In this document: piece by piece, positions 16,585 to 24,097 of the stretch | Layout: the number at the start of each line of letters is the position of its first letter | How positions within the stretch are numbered: position 1 is the stretch's first letter | NCBI GenBank assembly: GCA_014382715.1 | Contig: JACNJD010000178.1 | Coordinates: 1 to 45,491 of the forward strand | Reading direction: 5' to 3' | DNA: 45,491 bases | Source of the DNA: Candidatus Desulfacyla euxinica | GTDB taxonomy: Bacteria; Desulfobacterota; DSM-4660; Desulfatiglandales; Desulfatiglandaceae | Position numbers and translations under genes: made by a program | Notes under the pieces: model-generated | What the model saw: the letters and a program-made list of their open reading frames with translations, nothing else | Databases searched by the model: none | What the model was told of the DNA's origin: nothing

Positions 16585-17208
16585 ATGGGTTCCCTGGGTA
16601 AGGACGACATCATCAAAATCCTTTCCAACCTGAAACAGCTTTTCAACGACAACAAGGATGCCCTGGTTGAACTGGACAGCCGAATGGGAGACGGCGATCT
16701 GGGACTGACCATGTCCAAGGCCTTTACAGCGGCCCACGATGAAATGGTGGACACGGAAGAGACCGATATGGGAAAGATCCTCATGAAGGCGGGCATGATC
16801 ATGGCCAGGGCCGCGCCTTCCACCATGGGGACCCTGATGGCGACCGGATTTATGCGTGGGGGAAAGGCCGTGTCCGGGAGGAAGGAGATCGCCACGGCCG
16901 ACCTGGCCGATTTTTTTCAGGCCTTTGTGGCGGGCATCATGGAAAGGGGCAAATCAAAACCGGGCGATAAGACCGTGGTGGACTCCCTGAAACCCGCGGC
17001 CGATACCCTGGAGGCCTCTAAAGGCGAGGCTCCTCAAAAGGCCCTTAAGGAGGCCCTTTTGTCTGCGGAAAAGGGCCTTGAGTCCTCGAAAGATATGATT
17101 GCTCAACACGGCAGGATCGCCTACTACAAAGAACAATCCAGAGGGTATCAGGATCCCGGTGCAACCGCCGGGGTCATTCTTATCAAGGGATTCATTCTCG
17201 AACCGTAA
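16585..17208 (+). CDS. dhaL: Dihydroxyacetone kinase subunit DhaL homologue
   Basis: A 207-residue nucleotide-binding subunit partnering DhaK. The Mg-ADP-binding aspartates are Asp31, Asp36 and Asp38 in LDSRMGDGDLGLTMSKAF; the usual GDGDHG has Leu in place of His. Further family stretches are APSTMGTLMATGFMRGG and a C-terminal GYQDPGATAGVILIKGF. AAGGAG nine bases before the ATG supports the start. Last gene of the operon. In PTS-dependent systems DhaL is recharged by DhaM; in ATP-dependent enzymes the L domain exchanges nucleotide; no DhaM is in this window. Confidence 0.92.
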   Translation: MGSLGKDDIIKILSNLKQLFNDNKDALVELDSRMGDGDLGLTMSKAFTAAHDEMVDTEETDMGKILMKAGMIMARAAPSTMGTLMATGFMRGGKAVSGRKEIATADLADFFQAFVAGIMERGKSKPGDKTVVDSLKPAADTLEASKGEAPQKALKEALLSAEKGLESSKDMIAQHGRIAYYKEQSRGYQDPGATAGVILIKGFILEP

Positions 17209-17239
17209 CCTGTATGTCCCCGGCAAGGGGGGCACCTTC

Positions 17240-17633
17240 CCATAAGCGCTAACTTATTTTTGCGCGGGCTGAACTGTGGAAGGTTTACTGAAAAAAGATG
17301 AACATCGAACATCGAACGTCCAACATCGAATTTTGAATGGGAAAAGAAAAAGAAACAGAGCTATCATCTTGAAGAAAGGCTCCTGAAGAAACCCAATATT
17401 CCTTCCCCGCTAAAGACAGAGGCTTCGATATTCCATTACTCCATTATTTTCCCGCCAAAAGGCGTGACGAGGCGAAGCTAACTAAGTTCGACATTTGCGA
17501 TGACTAACAAAACGGATGAAAAGACAAGGAAATAGCCATCCTGGATTCGACATTAGTTTTTTCATTCGATGTTGGACGTTCGATGTTCGATGTTCGACGT
17601 TCATCTTCCAAAACAAGTTAGCGCTTATGGGCC
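17240..17633. repeat. Inverted-repeat intergenic element with 10-bp ATCGAACATC-type units
   Basis: Outer arms CCCATAAGCGCTAACTT (17240-17256) and its complement (about 17616-17632) enclose inner arms of repeated 10-base units of the type TCGAACATCG, left at about 17297-17332 and right at about 17564-17606. The right arm has one unit more than the left. The middle has no gene. It fills the gap between two convergent operons and could act as a two-way transcription barrier. Spurious frames such as MLDVRCSMFDV arise from it. Confidence 0.75.
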
Positions 17634-17677
17634 ACCTTCCCTGACTCGTTTTCGGGACGTTCCCTTCAGAGGCGACC

Positions 17678-18700
17678 TCAGGAAGCCCCGGTCTTCACAC
17701 CCCCTCTCACCAGATTCCTCATGGGCCAGCCGTTGGTCTGGTAATAATTCACCACCATAAACAGGATCAGGATCAGCCCCCAGATGAACTTCTTCAGGAA
17801 GGGGCTGAAGCTCAGGATGTTCAGCCCGCTCTGAAGGACCTGAAGGATTACGATGGCCATGCAAAGACCCAATACGCCCCCGCGCCCTCCTTCCGGGTTG
17901 GTGCCCCCCAAAATGGCGAGCAAGACCGCCAGAAGCAGATAGGCATAGCCATATCCGGGTCTCATGGAGTTGACCCGGGAGATGATGATGATGGCCGCAA
18001 TCCCGGCCAGGAGGCCCGACATAAGATAGGTCTTCACTATAACCCTGTTGTTGCTGATTCCCGAAAAGCGGGTCACCAAGGGGCTGGACCCCAGCATATA
18101 CATCTTAAATCCCTGTGCGCTCTTTTTCAACATGAGCGATACCAGCAGGGCCACGCCGATAAAGATGATCAGAGGCATGGGAATCCCCAGGATGGTCCCG
18201 CTCCCGATGAACAGAAACTCCTCAGGGAACCCACGGATACCGTGCCCTTCGGTCAAAATAATGGCAATTCCCATAAAGAGGCCGTTGGTGCCTAAGGTAG
18301 CGATGATAGCCGGCACACCCACCGCCGTGATGAGCAACCCGTTAAACCATCCACAGATCAGAGAGACGACCAGGGCGGCCAGAATGGCCAGAAAGATGAT
18401 GGTCCCTGGGGAGATTCCCATTGCCTGGGCCTTTACGTGGCTTGCCAGGACCAGCGCGCCGGCCACCCCGCTGAGGTTGGCGACGGAGACCACCGAAAGA
18501 TCGATGCCACCAGTAATCATGGTCAGCATGATGGCCATGGCAAAGAGGCCGTATTCCGGAAATTGGCTCGACATGGATTGAAAATTGGTGACCGTGAGAA
18601 ATCTTTCCGGCAGGAATATGGACATGGCCAGAATGGTGCCCACCATGATCACCAACAGGGTCAGGTTGTCCAACTTAACGATTCTTGCTTCTCCAATCAA
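17678..18700 (-). CDS. Sugar ABC transporter permease (RbsC/LsrD-like), second of two
   Basis: A 340-residue inner-membrane permease of the BPD_transp_2 family with about nine hydrophobic segments and the family motif MITGGIDLSVVSVANLSG. The likely start is a TTG (18700-18698) with AGGAG six bases upstream; no suitable ATG precedes the conserved region. It is the last gene of an ATPase-permease-permease operon, 35 bases after the first permease. Two different permease genes, as in the AI-2 and rhamnose-type importers, imply a heterodimeric channel. Confidence 0.92.
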   Translation of the reverse strand: MIGEARIVKLDNLTLLVIMVGTILAMSIFLPERFLTVTNFQSMSSQFPEYGLFAMAIMLTMITGGIDLSVVSVANLSGVAGALVLASHVKAQAMGISPGTIIFLAILAALVVSLICGWFNGLLITAVGVPAIIATLGTNGLFMGIAIILTEGHGIRGFPEEFLFIGSGTILGIPMPLIIFIGVALLVSLMLKKSAQGFKMYMLGSSPLVTRFSGISNNRVIVKTYLMSGLLAGIAAIIIISRVNSMRPGYGYAYLLLAVLLAILGGTNPEGGRGGVLGLCMAIVILQVLQSGLNILSFSPFLKKFIWGLILILFMVVNYYQTNGWPMRNLVRGGVKTGAS

Positions 18701-18735
18701 TGGTCGCTCCTATGGATTGTAGGGTTTGTTGTAAA

Positions 18736-19743
18736 TTAATCCGTAAACAACAGGTTCCTTCGGTTCTGTCGCTTGCTCTGGTAATAGGTGATGCTCACCC
18801 CCAGGACAATCACCAACCCTATAAAGAACTGGTGCCAATAGGAAGACAGACCGATCAGGACGAGGTTCTTTTCCAGAATAACCATCATAATAACGCCCAG
18901 AAGGGTACCGGTGAGCGTACCGCTCCCGCCCGTTATTCTGGCCCCCCCGATCACCACCGCTGCGATGACCCGCAACAGTTCGGTGTCCACTATATAGTTT
19001 GGGTTGCTGTACCGGATCAGCGACAGGTGCATCACTCCCATGATCCCCGAGAGAAATCCAATATAGCCGTAAACAAAAAAAAGGGTTCGTTTGATATTAA
19101 ATCCCGCCCGTTTTGCGGACTCATAGTTTCCGCCCACGGCGTAGATGGATTTTCCCAATAGGGTGTGGTTCAAAATAAACCAGGTCAGGATGATAACGAA
19201 TAGAAGTAAAACCGCAAAGACAGACAGACCGTACAGGGTTCCGTCGGGTCGGGCGAGGGTGAGCACATTCATGTGACCGAAGGCCTTGAAACAATGGGGG
19301 AGTTTGCCCGTATTGATGGCCCTGGTGCCCACAAATACCAGCAGGGCCCCATGGAAGATATTCGAGGTCCCCAGGGTGACGATCAGGGCCTGCATTCGAA
19401 AGGAGCTGATGAAGAAGGCGTTGGTGGCACCCATGGCAGTGCCAACGGCACAGGAGATCAGAAAGGCCAAGGGCAGGCTGTCCACCCCCATGGCGATGAG
19501 TGCGTTTACGGCGATATACTGTCCCGCGATGGCGATGGCGGGAAAGGAGATATCTATGCCTCTTGAGAGCAGTCCCACAAAGAAGGCTATGGCCAGAATG
19601 GCCATTCCCGAGCTGCTCTTGACCAGATCGAACATATTCTCCACGGTGAGAAAGGAAGGGTTCATCACGGTTACAAAAAAACTGAAGGCCATGATGACGA
19701 AAAAGAGGTAGGTCTCGTTTCTCTGGAATAGCTTGGAAATCAT
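18736..19743 (-). CDS. Sugar ABC transporter permease (RbsC/LsrC-like), first of two
   Basis: A 335-residue membrane protein of the same family as its neighbour, with GLLSRGIDISFPAIAIAG as the family motif and about nine transmembrane segments. Its ATG directly follows the TGA of the ATPase gene with no gap, which points to coupled translation. It should pair with the permease at 17678 and receive sugar from the binding protein encoded at 14425. Confidence 0.92.
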   Translation of the reverse strand: MISKLFQRNETYLFFVIMAFSFFVTVMNPSFLTVENMFDLVKSSSGMAILAIAFFVGLLSRGIDISFPAIAIAGQYIAVNALIAMGVDSLPLAFLISCAVGTAMGATNAFFISSFRMQALIVTLGTSNIFHGALLVFVGTRAINTGKLPHCFKAFGHMNVLTLARPDGTLYGLSVFAVLLLFVIILTWFILNHTLLGKSIYAVGGNYESAKRAGFNIKRTLFFVYGYIGFLSGIMGVMHLSLIRYSNPNYIVDTELLRVIAAVVIGGARITGGSGTLTGTLLGVIMMVILEKNLVLIGLSSYWHQFFIGLVIVLGVSITYYQSKRQNRRNLLFTD

Positions 19744-21282
19744 TCACATCCCCTGACCGACTTTTTTTGCGGCGGCTAGATCAAAAATATACTCCTCCGA
19801 AACACCCTGGACATCCTCAATCTCGGCCTCGATTCTACCTTCACGCATGACAATGACCCGGTTGCAGTGCTGCAGGACCTCTGGTATCTCGTCGGAGATC
19901 ATGATGACCCCCACGCCCCTATGGGCAAAGTCCCGGATGATATGATGGATATTGTTTTTGGAGGCGATATCGATCCCGATGGTGGGTCCGTCAAGGATGA
20001 ACAGCTTGAGGTCTGTGGCCAACCACTTTGCCAGCACCACCCTTTGCTGATTTCCGCCTGATAGACTGCTGGCCGGCATGGCCGGAGAGGGTGTCTTGAT
20101 GTCCAGATCCTTGATCCATTTGGATTCAATCCGTTTCCGTTGTTCACCGGAAATGAGTCGGAGTCTGGTCAACACTTTGCCCACGATGGTCGCCAGGATG
20201 TTGTCCCCGATGGATTTCTCGATGGCAAGGCCCTGAAGCAGTCGATCCTCGGGCAGATATCCCACGCCTAATCGAACCGCTTCTCTGGATGAACGGATGG
20301 AGACAGGTTTGCCTTCCAGAATGATCTCTCCTGAATCCGGTCTGTTAAGACCGAACAGAGAAAGGGCCAACTCGGTCCTGCCGGACCCGATCAGACCGGT
20401 GATGCCCAGGATGTCGCCCTGGTTGACGAACAGGTTGACGTTCTGGTAATGACCCTTCCGGGTCAGATTTGTCAGTTCCAGCAGATGGGATTGAGAAGGG
20501 CCGTTCCCCTTGGGCAGATAGGGTTTGGATACAATTTCTTGACCGGTCATCAGAAAAGTCAGCTTTCGGTCATCCAGCGCTTCCGCTTTGTAGTCTCCCA
20601 CCTTGACGCCGTCCCGAATAATGGATACATTTTCAGCAATTTCAAATATCTCTCCCAGCTTGTGACTTACGAACAAGGTGGCGATTCCCTTCTGTTTCAA
20701 CCGTGTAATCACAGAAAAGAGGTGATCCACCTCGGCCTTGGTGATGGCGGAGGTGGGTTCATCCATAATGATCAGACGGGCATTCTGGGTCAGGGCGCGG
20801 GTGATGGCAACCACCTGCCTCTTGGACATGGAAAGGTTTTCTACCTTTTCAAAGAGGTCACACTCCTCTTCAATCTCCGCCAACGCCTTTTTGGCGGTCT
20901 GGATGAGCTTTTTTCGGCTGACAAGTTTGTTCCTCTTTTCGATGAGCTGGTTCAGTGAAATATTCTCCGCCACCGTCAGGTTGGGGAAAAGGGCCAGATC
21001 CTGGTAGATGATCTGAATTCCCTGCCTGATGGACTCGATGGCCCGACCTGGGGTAAACGGACGGCCGTTAATTCTCATCTGGCCGGTATCGGGTCTTAGA
21101 ATGCCCCCAATGATTTTGATCAGCGTCGATTTGCCCGATCCGTTTTCTCCCACGAAACAGTGTATGGCCCCCGCATCAATGGAAATACTGACATTGTCCA
21201 GGGCCTGGACACCGTCAAAGGCCTTGCTGATTTTCTCTGCTTCCAGGAATGGTACCAAGGTCCCCCCCCCAATTTTTTCCAT
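19744..21282 (-). CDS. Sugar ABC transporter ATP-binding protein (two-domain, RbsA/LsrA-like)
   Basis: A roughly 512-residue ATPase with two nucleotide-binding domains in tandem. NBD1: Walker A GENGSGKSTLIK, a signature-region sequence ENLSMSKRQVVAITRAL and Walker B LIIMDEPTS. NBD2: a degenerate P-loop GLIGSGRTELAL, an orthodox signature SSLSGGNQQRVVLAKWL, and LFILDGPTIGID where the usual catalytic Glu is Gly. Start uncertain: the ATG at 21282 has no clear ribosome-binding site, and a TTG about 20 bases downstream follows a run of Gs. First gene of the operon; upstream DNA runs into the right direct repeat. Confidence 0.92.
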   Translation of the reverse strand: MEKIGGGTLVPFLEAEKISKAFDGVQALDNVSISIDAGAIHCFVGENGSGKSTLIKIIGGILRPDTGQMRINGRPFTPGRAIESIRQGIQIIYQDLALFPNLTVAENISLNQLIEKRNKLVSRKKLIQTAKKALAEIEEECDLFEKVENLSMSKRQVVAITRALTQNARLIIMDEPTSAITKAEVDHLFSVITRLKQKGIATLFVSHKLGEIFEIAENVSIIRDGVKVGDYKAEALDDRKLTFLMTGQEIVSKPYLPKGNGPSQSHLLELTNLTRKGHYQNVNLFVNQGDILGITGLIGSGRTELALSLFGLNRPDSGEIILEGKPVSIRSSREAVRLGVGYLPEDRLLQGLAIEKSIGDNILATIVGKVLTRLRLISGEQRKRIESKWIKDLDIKTPSPAMPASSLSGGNQQRVVLAKWLATDLKLFILDGPTIGIDIASKNNIHHIIRDFAHRGVGVIMISDEIPEVLQHCNRVIVMREGRIEAEIEDVQGVSEEYIFDLAAAKKVGQGM

Positions 21283-21351
21283 AATCAATAATGATAGCAC
21301 ACCTTGACACATTTGCACAAATAGAATTCCAATGAAACACACTTTTCTATG

Positions 21352-21480
21352 CTATTTGAGAAAAGGGATTCGCGCATCGTCGTCCGGATCCCTGGCCATG
21401 TCTTGTGCTGCAAACCATAGGTTTCGGCCTCGGGGCTTGCGATCTTTGGCTTTGATGGCATATACTCCATGCTCTTCCAT
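21352..21480 (-). other. Short open frame across the right repeat boundary (possible gene remnant)
   Basis: A 42-codon frame starting at an ATG inside the repeat (21480) and ending in unique island DNA. The product begins MEEHGVYAIKAKDRKPRGRN and continues with LWFAAQDMARDPDDDARIPF. The unique part looks like the tail of a real protein, but the ATG belongs to the repeat, so the original gene start has been lost if it existed. Family not recognised. Confidence 0.25.
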
Positions 21481-21928
21481 TTTATTTCTGAAAACAATCC
21501 AAATCTAAAGGAGACGATTTATGGACCCCATTTTGGATTGGGGCGTAGGGATAGTGCTCTGGTTTCAGATGTCCAGCCCTTCATTAGATCTGCCCTTTAG
21601 AATCATAACCTTTATGGGAAATGAGGGATTTTTCATCCTTGTCCTGCCATTCATATACTGGTGCGTGGACCGGCGTACCGGCGTCAGGTTGTCCATTCTT
21701 TTTCTTTTCTCTGCCTATATTAACTCGGCAGCAAAGGTTTTTGCCAGTCAGCCCAGACCTTTCCAGTATGATGCCCGGGTAAAACAGATTGTCAATGCCG
21801 GCGGCGGCGGATTGCCAAGCGGCCACACGCAGAGCGCCCTTGTCTTCTGGGGTTACCTTGCGTCATGTTTCAAACGACCATTATTATGGGTAATTGCCGG
21901 TTTGCTGGTTATACTAATTCCTCTTTCA
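21473..21928 (+). repeat. Right copy of the 456-bp direct repeat
   Basis: The partner of 8234-8689, covering the leader and first 136 codons of the intact PAP2 gene. To its right the gene continues, to its left is island DNA: the arrangement left by a single crossover between a circular molecule carrying this segment and the chromosomal gene. Confidence 0.97.
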
Positions 21929-22438
21929 CGCCTCTATCTCGGGGTTCATTTTCCCACCGATCTCTTGGGCGGTTATCTTATAGGGGCGATACTTCTGCTG
22001 CTCTATCTCTGGTTAGAACCAAGGGTTGAAACCTGGCTTGTTAAGAAGGGCATTATCTCGCAGATTTGTGCAGCATTAGTTGTGCCCTCTCTGATGATTT
22101 TCGTCTGCCCCGGTGAAGGCAAATACGGCATTGGCTCCTCAGCGACGCTGATGGGGATGGGAATTGGATTCATATTTGAGCGTCTCTGGGTGGAATTTGA
22201 ATGCCCGCGGTTTTGGAGAAAACGAATATTGTGTTTCGTTTTGGGGATGGGAGTGCTTCTTCTGCTTCGTTTAGGCCTATACGCATGTTTATCAGGACTT
22301 GAACCGGAGCCTTTTTTCCGTTTTGTTCGTTATAGCCTGATGGGTCTGTGGTGCGGGTTTGGAGCGCCATGGACTTTCCTGAAACTGGGGATGATAGACA
22401 AGAAACAGGGCGCAACCGGGGGAAGAGGGTTCTCTTGA
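21521..22438 (+). CDS. PAP2-superfamily membrane phosphatase (intact copy)
   Basis: A 305-residue integral membrane phosphatase. The three PAP2 motifs are complete: K72-x6-R79-P80 (KVFASQPRP), PSGH (99-102) and SR-x5-H (136-143, SRLYLGVHFPTD). Family members dephosphorylate lipid phosphates such as phosphatidic acid or undecaprenyl pyrophosphate; this one has about eight hydrophobic stretches, longer than the minimal family. TAAAGGAG upstream of the ATG supports the start. Because its first 136 codons lie in the right repeat, its original promoter, probably the upstream RND locus, is now 13 kb away, and it must rely on DNA in the island end. Confidence 0.92.
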   Translation: MDPILDWGVGIVLWFQMSSPSLDLPFRIITFMGNEGFFILVLPFIYWCVDRRTGVRLSILFLFSAYINSAAKVFASQPRPFQYDARVKQIVNAGGGGLPSGHTQSALVFWGYLASCFKRPLLWVIAGLLVILIPLSRLYLGVHFPTDLLGGYLIGAILLLLYLWLEPRVETWLVKKGIISQICAALVVPSLMIFVCPGEGKYGIGSSATLMGMGIGFIFERLWVEFECPRFWRKRILCFVLGMGVLLLLRLGLYACLSGLEPEPFFRFVRYSLMGLWCGFGAPWTFLKLGMIDKKQGATGGRGFS

Positions 22439-22515
22439 AACCGGGCACCTGAGAGACCGTCCCTGCAAACAGCATATTTGCCAAAATTAGAATTGGTAAA
22501 ATCACTGATTTTTCA

Positions 22516-22544
22516 TTGACAAACATAGTGTACTGCATTATTGA
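22516..22544 (+). promoter_or_regulatory. Putative sigma-70 promoter for the rhodanese-like gene
   Basis: TTGACA (22516-22521), a 17-base spacer, TATTGA (22539-22544), about 95 bases before the ATG at 22638. A small CCCGCCAGCGGG hairpin follows in the leader. Confidence 0.55.
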
Positions 22545-22637
22545 TTTATTCGTAACTGTTCCTTGGGTTTCCCGCCAGCGGGATCTTCGACGGGGATCAT
22601 AGATTGTTGGACTAAAAAAATCAGAGAAGACAAAGAC

Positions 22638-23264
22638 ATGAACAGAAAAATTTTACTGGCAGTTTGCTTAATAGTAGGTCTTGTGTTTCTCTCCTCTAGC
22701 GCCGGTTTTGCTGAGGAACCAAAAAAGATATTATGCCTTGAAGCATATGATATGCTCAATACTGTTCCGGACACCTATCTCATCGATGTCAGGACAAGGG
22801 CAGAGTATCAGCTTGTGGGACATCCCATCAACGCCTATCTGTTTCCTTATATGTTTATGAAGAATAAACTGAGGAAAGAAAAAGATGGGAAATACGGGTA
22901 TGGCATTAATGTTAAGAATAAGGCATTTACAGAGGAGATAGGCAAAGTTTTCAAGAAAACAGACAACTTGCTTATTATCTCGCGTGACGGAACGCGGAGC
23001 GCACTTGCTGCAAAGGAGTTAATAAAAGCCGGCTTCAAAAAGGCATACGATGTAAAAAACGGTTTTGAAGGACCCGAATTTCCCTTTTTTGAAGACAGCA
23101 ATAAACAGAAATTCTACCGGCAGCTCGCGAAAAGGAATAAAATTCACGGCTTTAACCACAGACGACATTATGGATGGCAGTGGTGGGGGCTACCGTGGAC
23201 CTACGAGATAGATCCCAAATTCATCTATCCCCCGGACCTTAAGCCATCTAAAAGAAAGAAATAG
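22638..23264 (+). CDS. Exported rhodanese-like protein without catalytic cysteine
   Basis: A 208-residue protein with a signal peptide (MNRKILLAVCLIVGLVFLSS, cleavage likely after GFA) and a rhodanese domain: LIDVRTRAEYQLVGHP, then LLIISRDGTRSALAAKEL. The active-site loop normally reads C-R-x-G-x-R; here the cysteine position is Ser115, so sulfurtransferase activity is unlikely and a binding or phosphate-related role is possible. The C-terminal 45 residues are unusual: basic, His-rich and Trp-rich (HRRHYGWQWWGLPW). The ATG at 22638 is chosen because it begins the signal peptide. A 60-residue gene follows 11 bases later. Confidence 0.85.
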   Translation: MNRKILLAVCLIVGLVFLSSSAGFAEEPKKILCLEAYDMLNTVPDTYLIDVRTRAEYQLVGHPINAYLFPYMFMKNKLRKEKDGKYGYGINVKNKAFTEEIGKVFKKTDNLLIISRDGTRSALAAKELIKAGFKKAYDVKNGFEGPEFPFFEDSNKQKFYRQLAKRNKIHGFNHRRHYGWQWWGLPWTYEIDPKFIYPPDLKPSKRKK

Positions 23265-23275
23265 GGAGGGCGACA

Positions 23276-23458
23276 ATGAGTTCTGAACAATTTATCCAGC
23301 TCATGAAACAACTGGAAGAAAAGGGCATCGATTGGAAGACAATAGAGGAAAAAACAAAAGCGCCAAAACAGATTTTGGACCTTTATACCAATTCCGGTCC
23401 TGTTCCAGTGACCATAACAAACAATTTAAAGAAACTTCTGGAAGATCCACCTGAATAA
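23276..23458 (+). CDS. Small hypothetical protein (60 aa)
   Basis: A short acidic protein (MSSEQFIQLMKQLEEKGIDW at the N-terminus) predicted helical, with no signal or membrane segment. AGGGAGG eight bases before the ATG is a strong ribosome-binding site and the gene follows the rhodanese-like gene by 11 bases, so it is probably translated. The helical pattern with a proline-containing turn could be a small DNA-binding fold, but no family was recognised. Confidence 0.6.
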   Translation: MSSEQFIQLMKQLEEKGIDWKTIEEKTKAPKQILDLYTNSGPVPVTITNNLKKLLEDPPE

Positions 23459-23488
23459 TATAAATTTTTTTTGCCATATTAACAAATC

Positions 23489-23574
23489 CGTAAAAAGTAA
23501 AACGCCTACAGAGAGCAAATTTTAGCCTTTCATTCTACAACATATAGGCTTCTCACCCCCCACAACTTTTTACG
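23489..23574. repeat. MITE-like palindromic element, copy 1 (86 bp)
   Basis: Perfect 10-bp terminal inverted repeats CGTAAAAAGT (23489-23498) and ACTTTTTACG (23565-23574). The interior is noncoding. The same termini bound the element at 41360-41482, so this is a dispersed family. Confidence 0.7.
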
Positions 23575-23736
23575 AAGATATTAATACTGATGCGCCCTAA
23601 GAAAATCCCTTTACGGGCAATCCTTGCATTCGGAATACCTCTATTCGCCGGTAGCACAGGGTTCCCAAGAGGCAATTTTTCCCGGGTCGCAATACCGGTT
23701 TATCCGGGTTACCTATGACTAAAAGGAGATATAAAG

Positions 23737-24060
23737 ATGGCTGATCTTTTGCATGTAACTGACGGAAATTTTGACGAGGAAATCGTAAAGGCGGATATTC
23801 CGGCCATGGTTGACTTCTGGGCGGAATGGTGCGGCCCCTGTAAGATAGTTGGACCGACCGTGGAGGCATTGGCAAAGGAATATGAAGGCAAAATCAAGAT
23901 TGCCAAGATGAACGTGGATGAAAACCGCGAAACCCCGGCCAAGTTCGGCATCAGAAACATCCCTACACTTATTCTTTTCAAAGACGGAGAGGTTGCCCAA
24001 ACGATTGTCGGCGCCCAACCCAAAAGCCACCTTGAAGAGGAACTGAAAAAATTATTGTAG
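23737..24060 (+). CDS. trxA: Thioredoxin
   Basis: A 107-residue cytoplasmic thioredoxin with the redox motif WCGPC (Cys32, Cys35), the conserved cis-proline region RNIPTLILF and the length of classical TrxA. AAGGAG before the ATG supports the start. It is preceded by about 160 bases without a recognised feature after the MITE-like element, and followed by bamD on the same strand after 37 bases. Confidence 0.96.
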   Translation: MADLLHVTDGNFDEEIVKADIPAMVDFWAEWCGPCKIVGPTVEALAKEYEGKIKIAKMNVDENRETPAKFGIRNIPTLILFKDGEVAQTIVGAQPKSHLEEELKKLL

Positions 24061-24097
24061 ACTATGCCGCACCGAGGTATTTTGAAAGATTGATGTA

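Noticed and set aside
17569-17760. Open frame beginning MLDVRCSMFDV
   Set aside because: It is a translation of the 10-bp unit repeat and runs into the end of the permease gene on the other strand.
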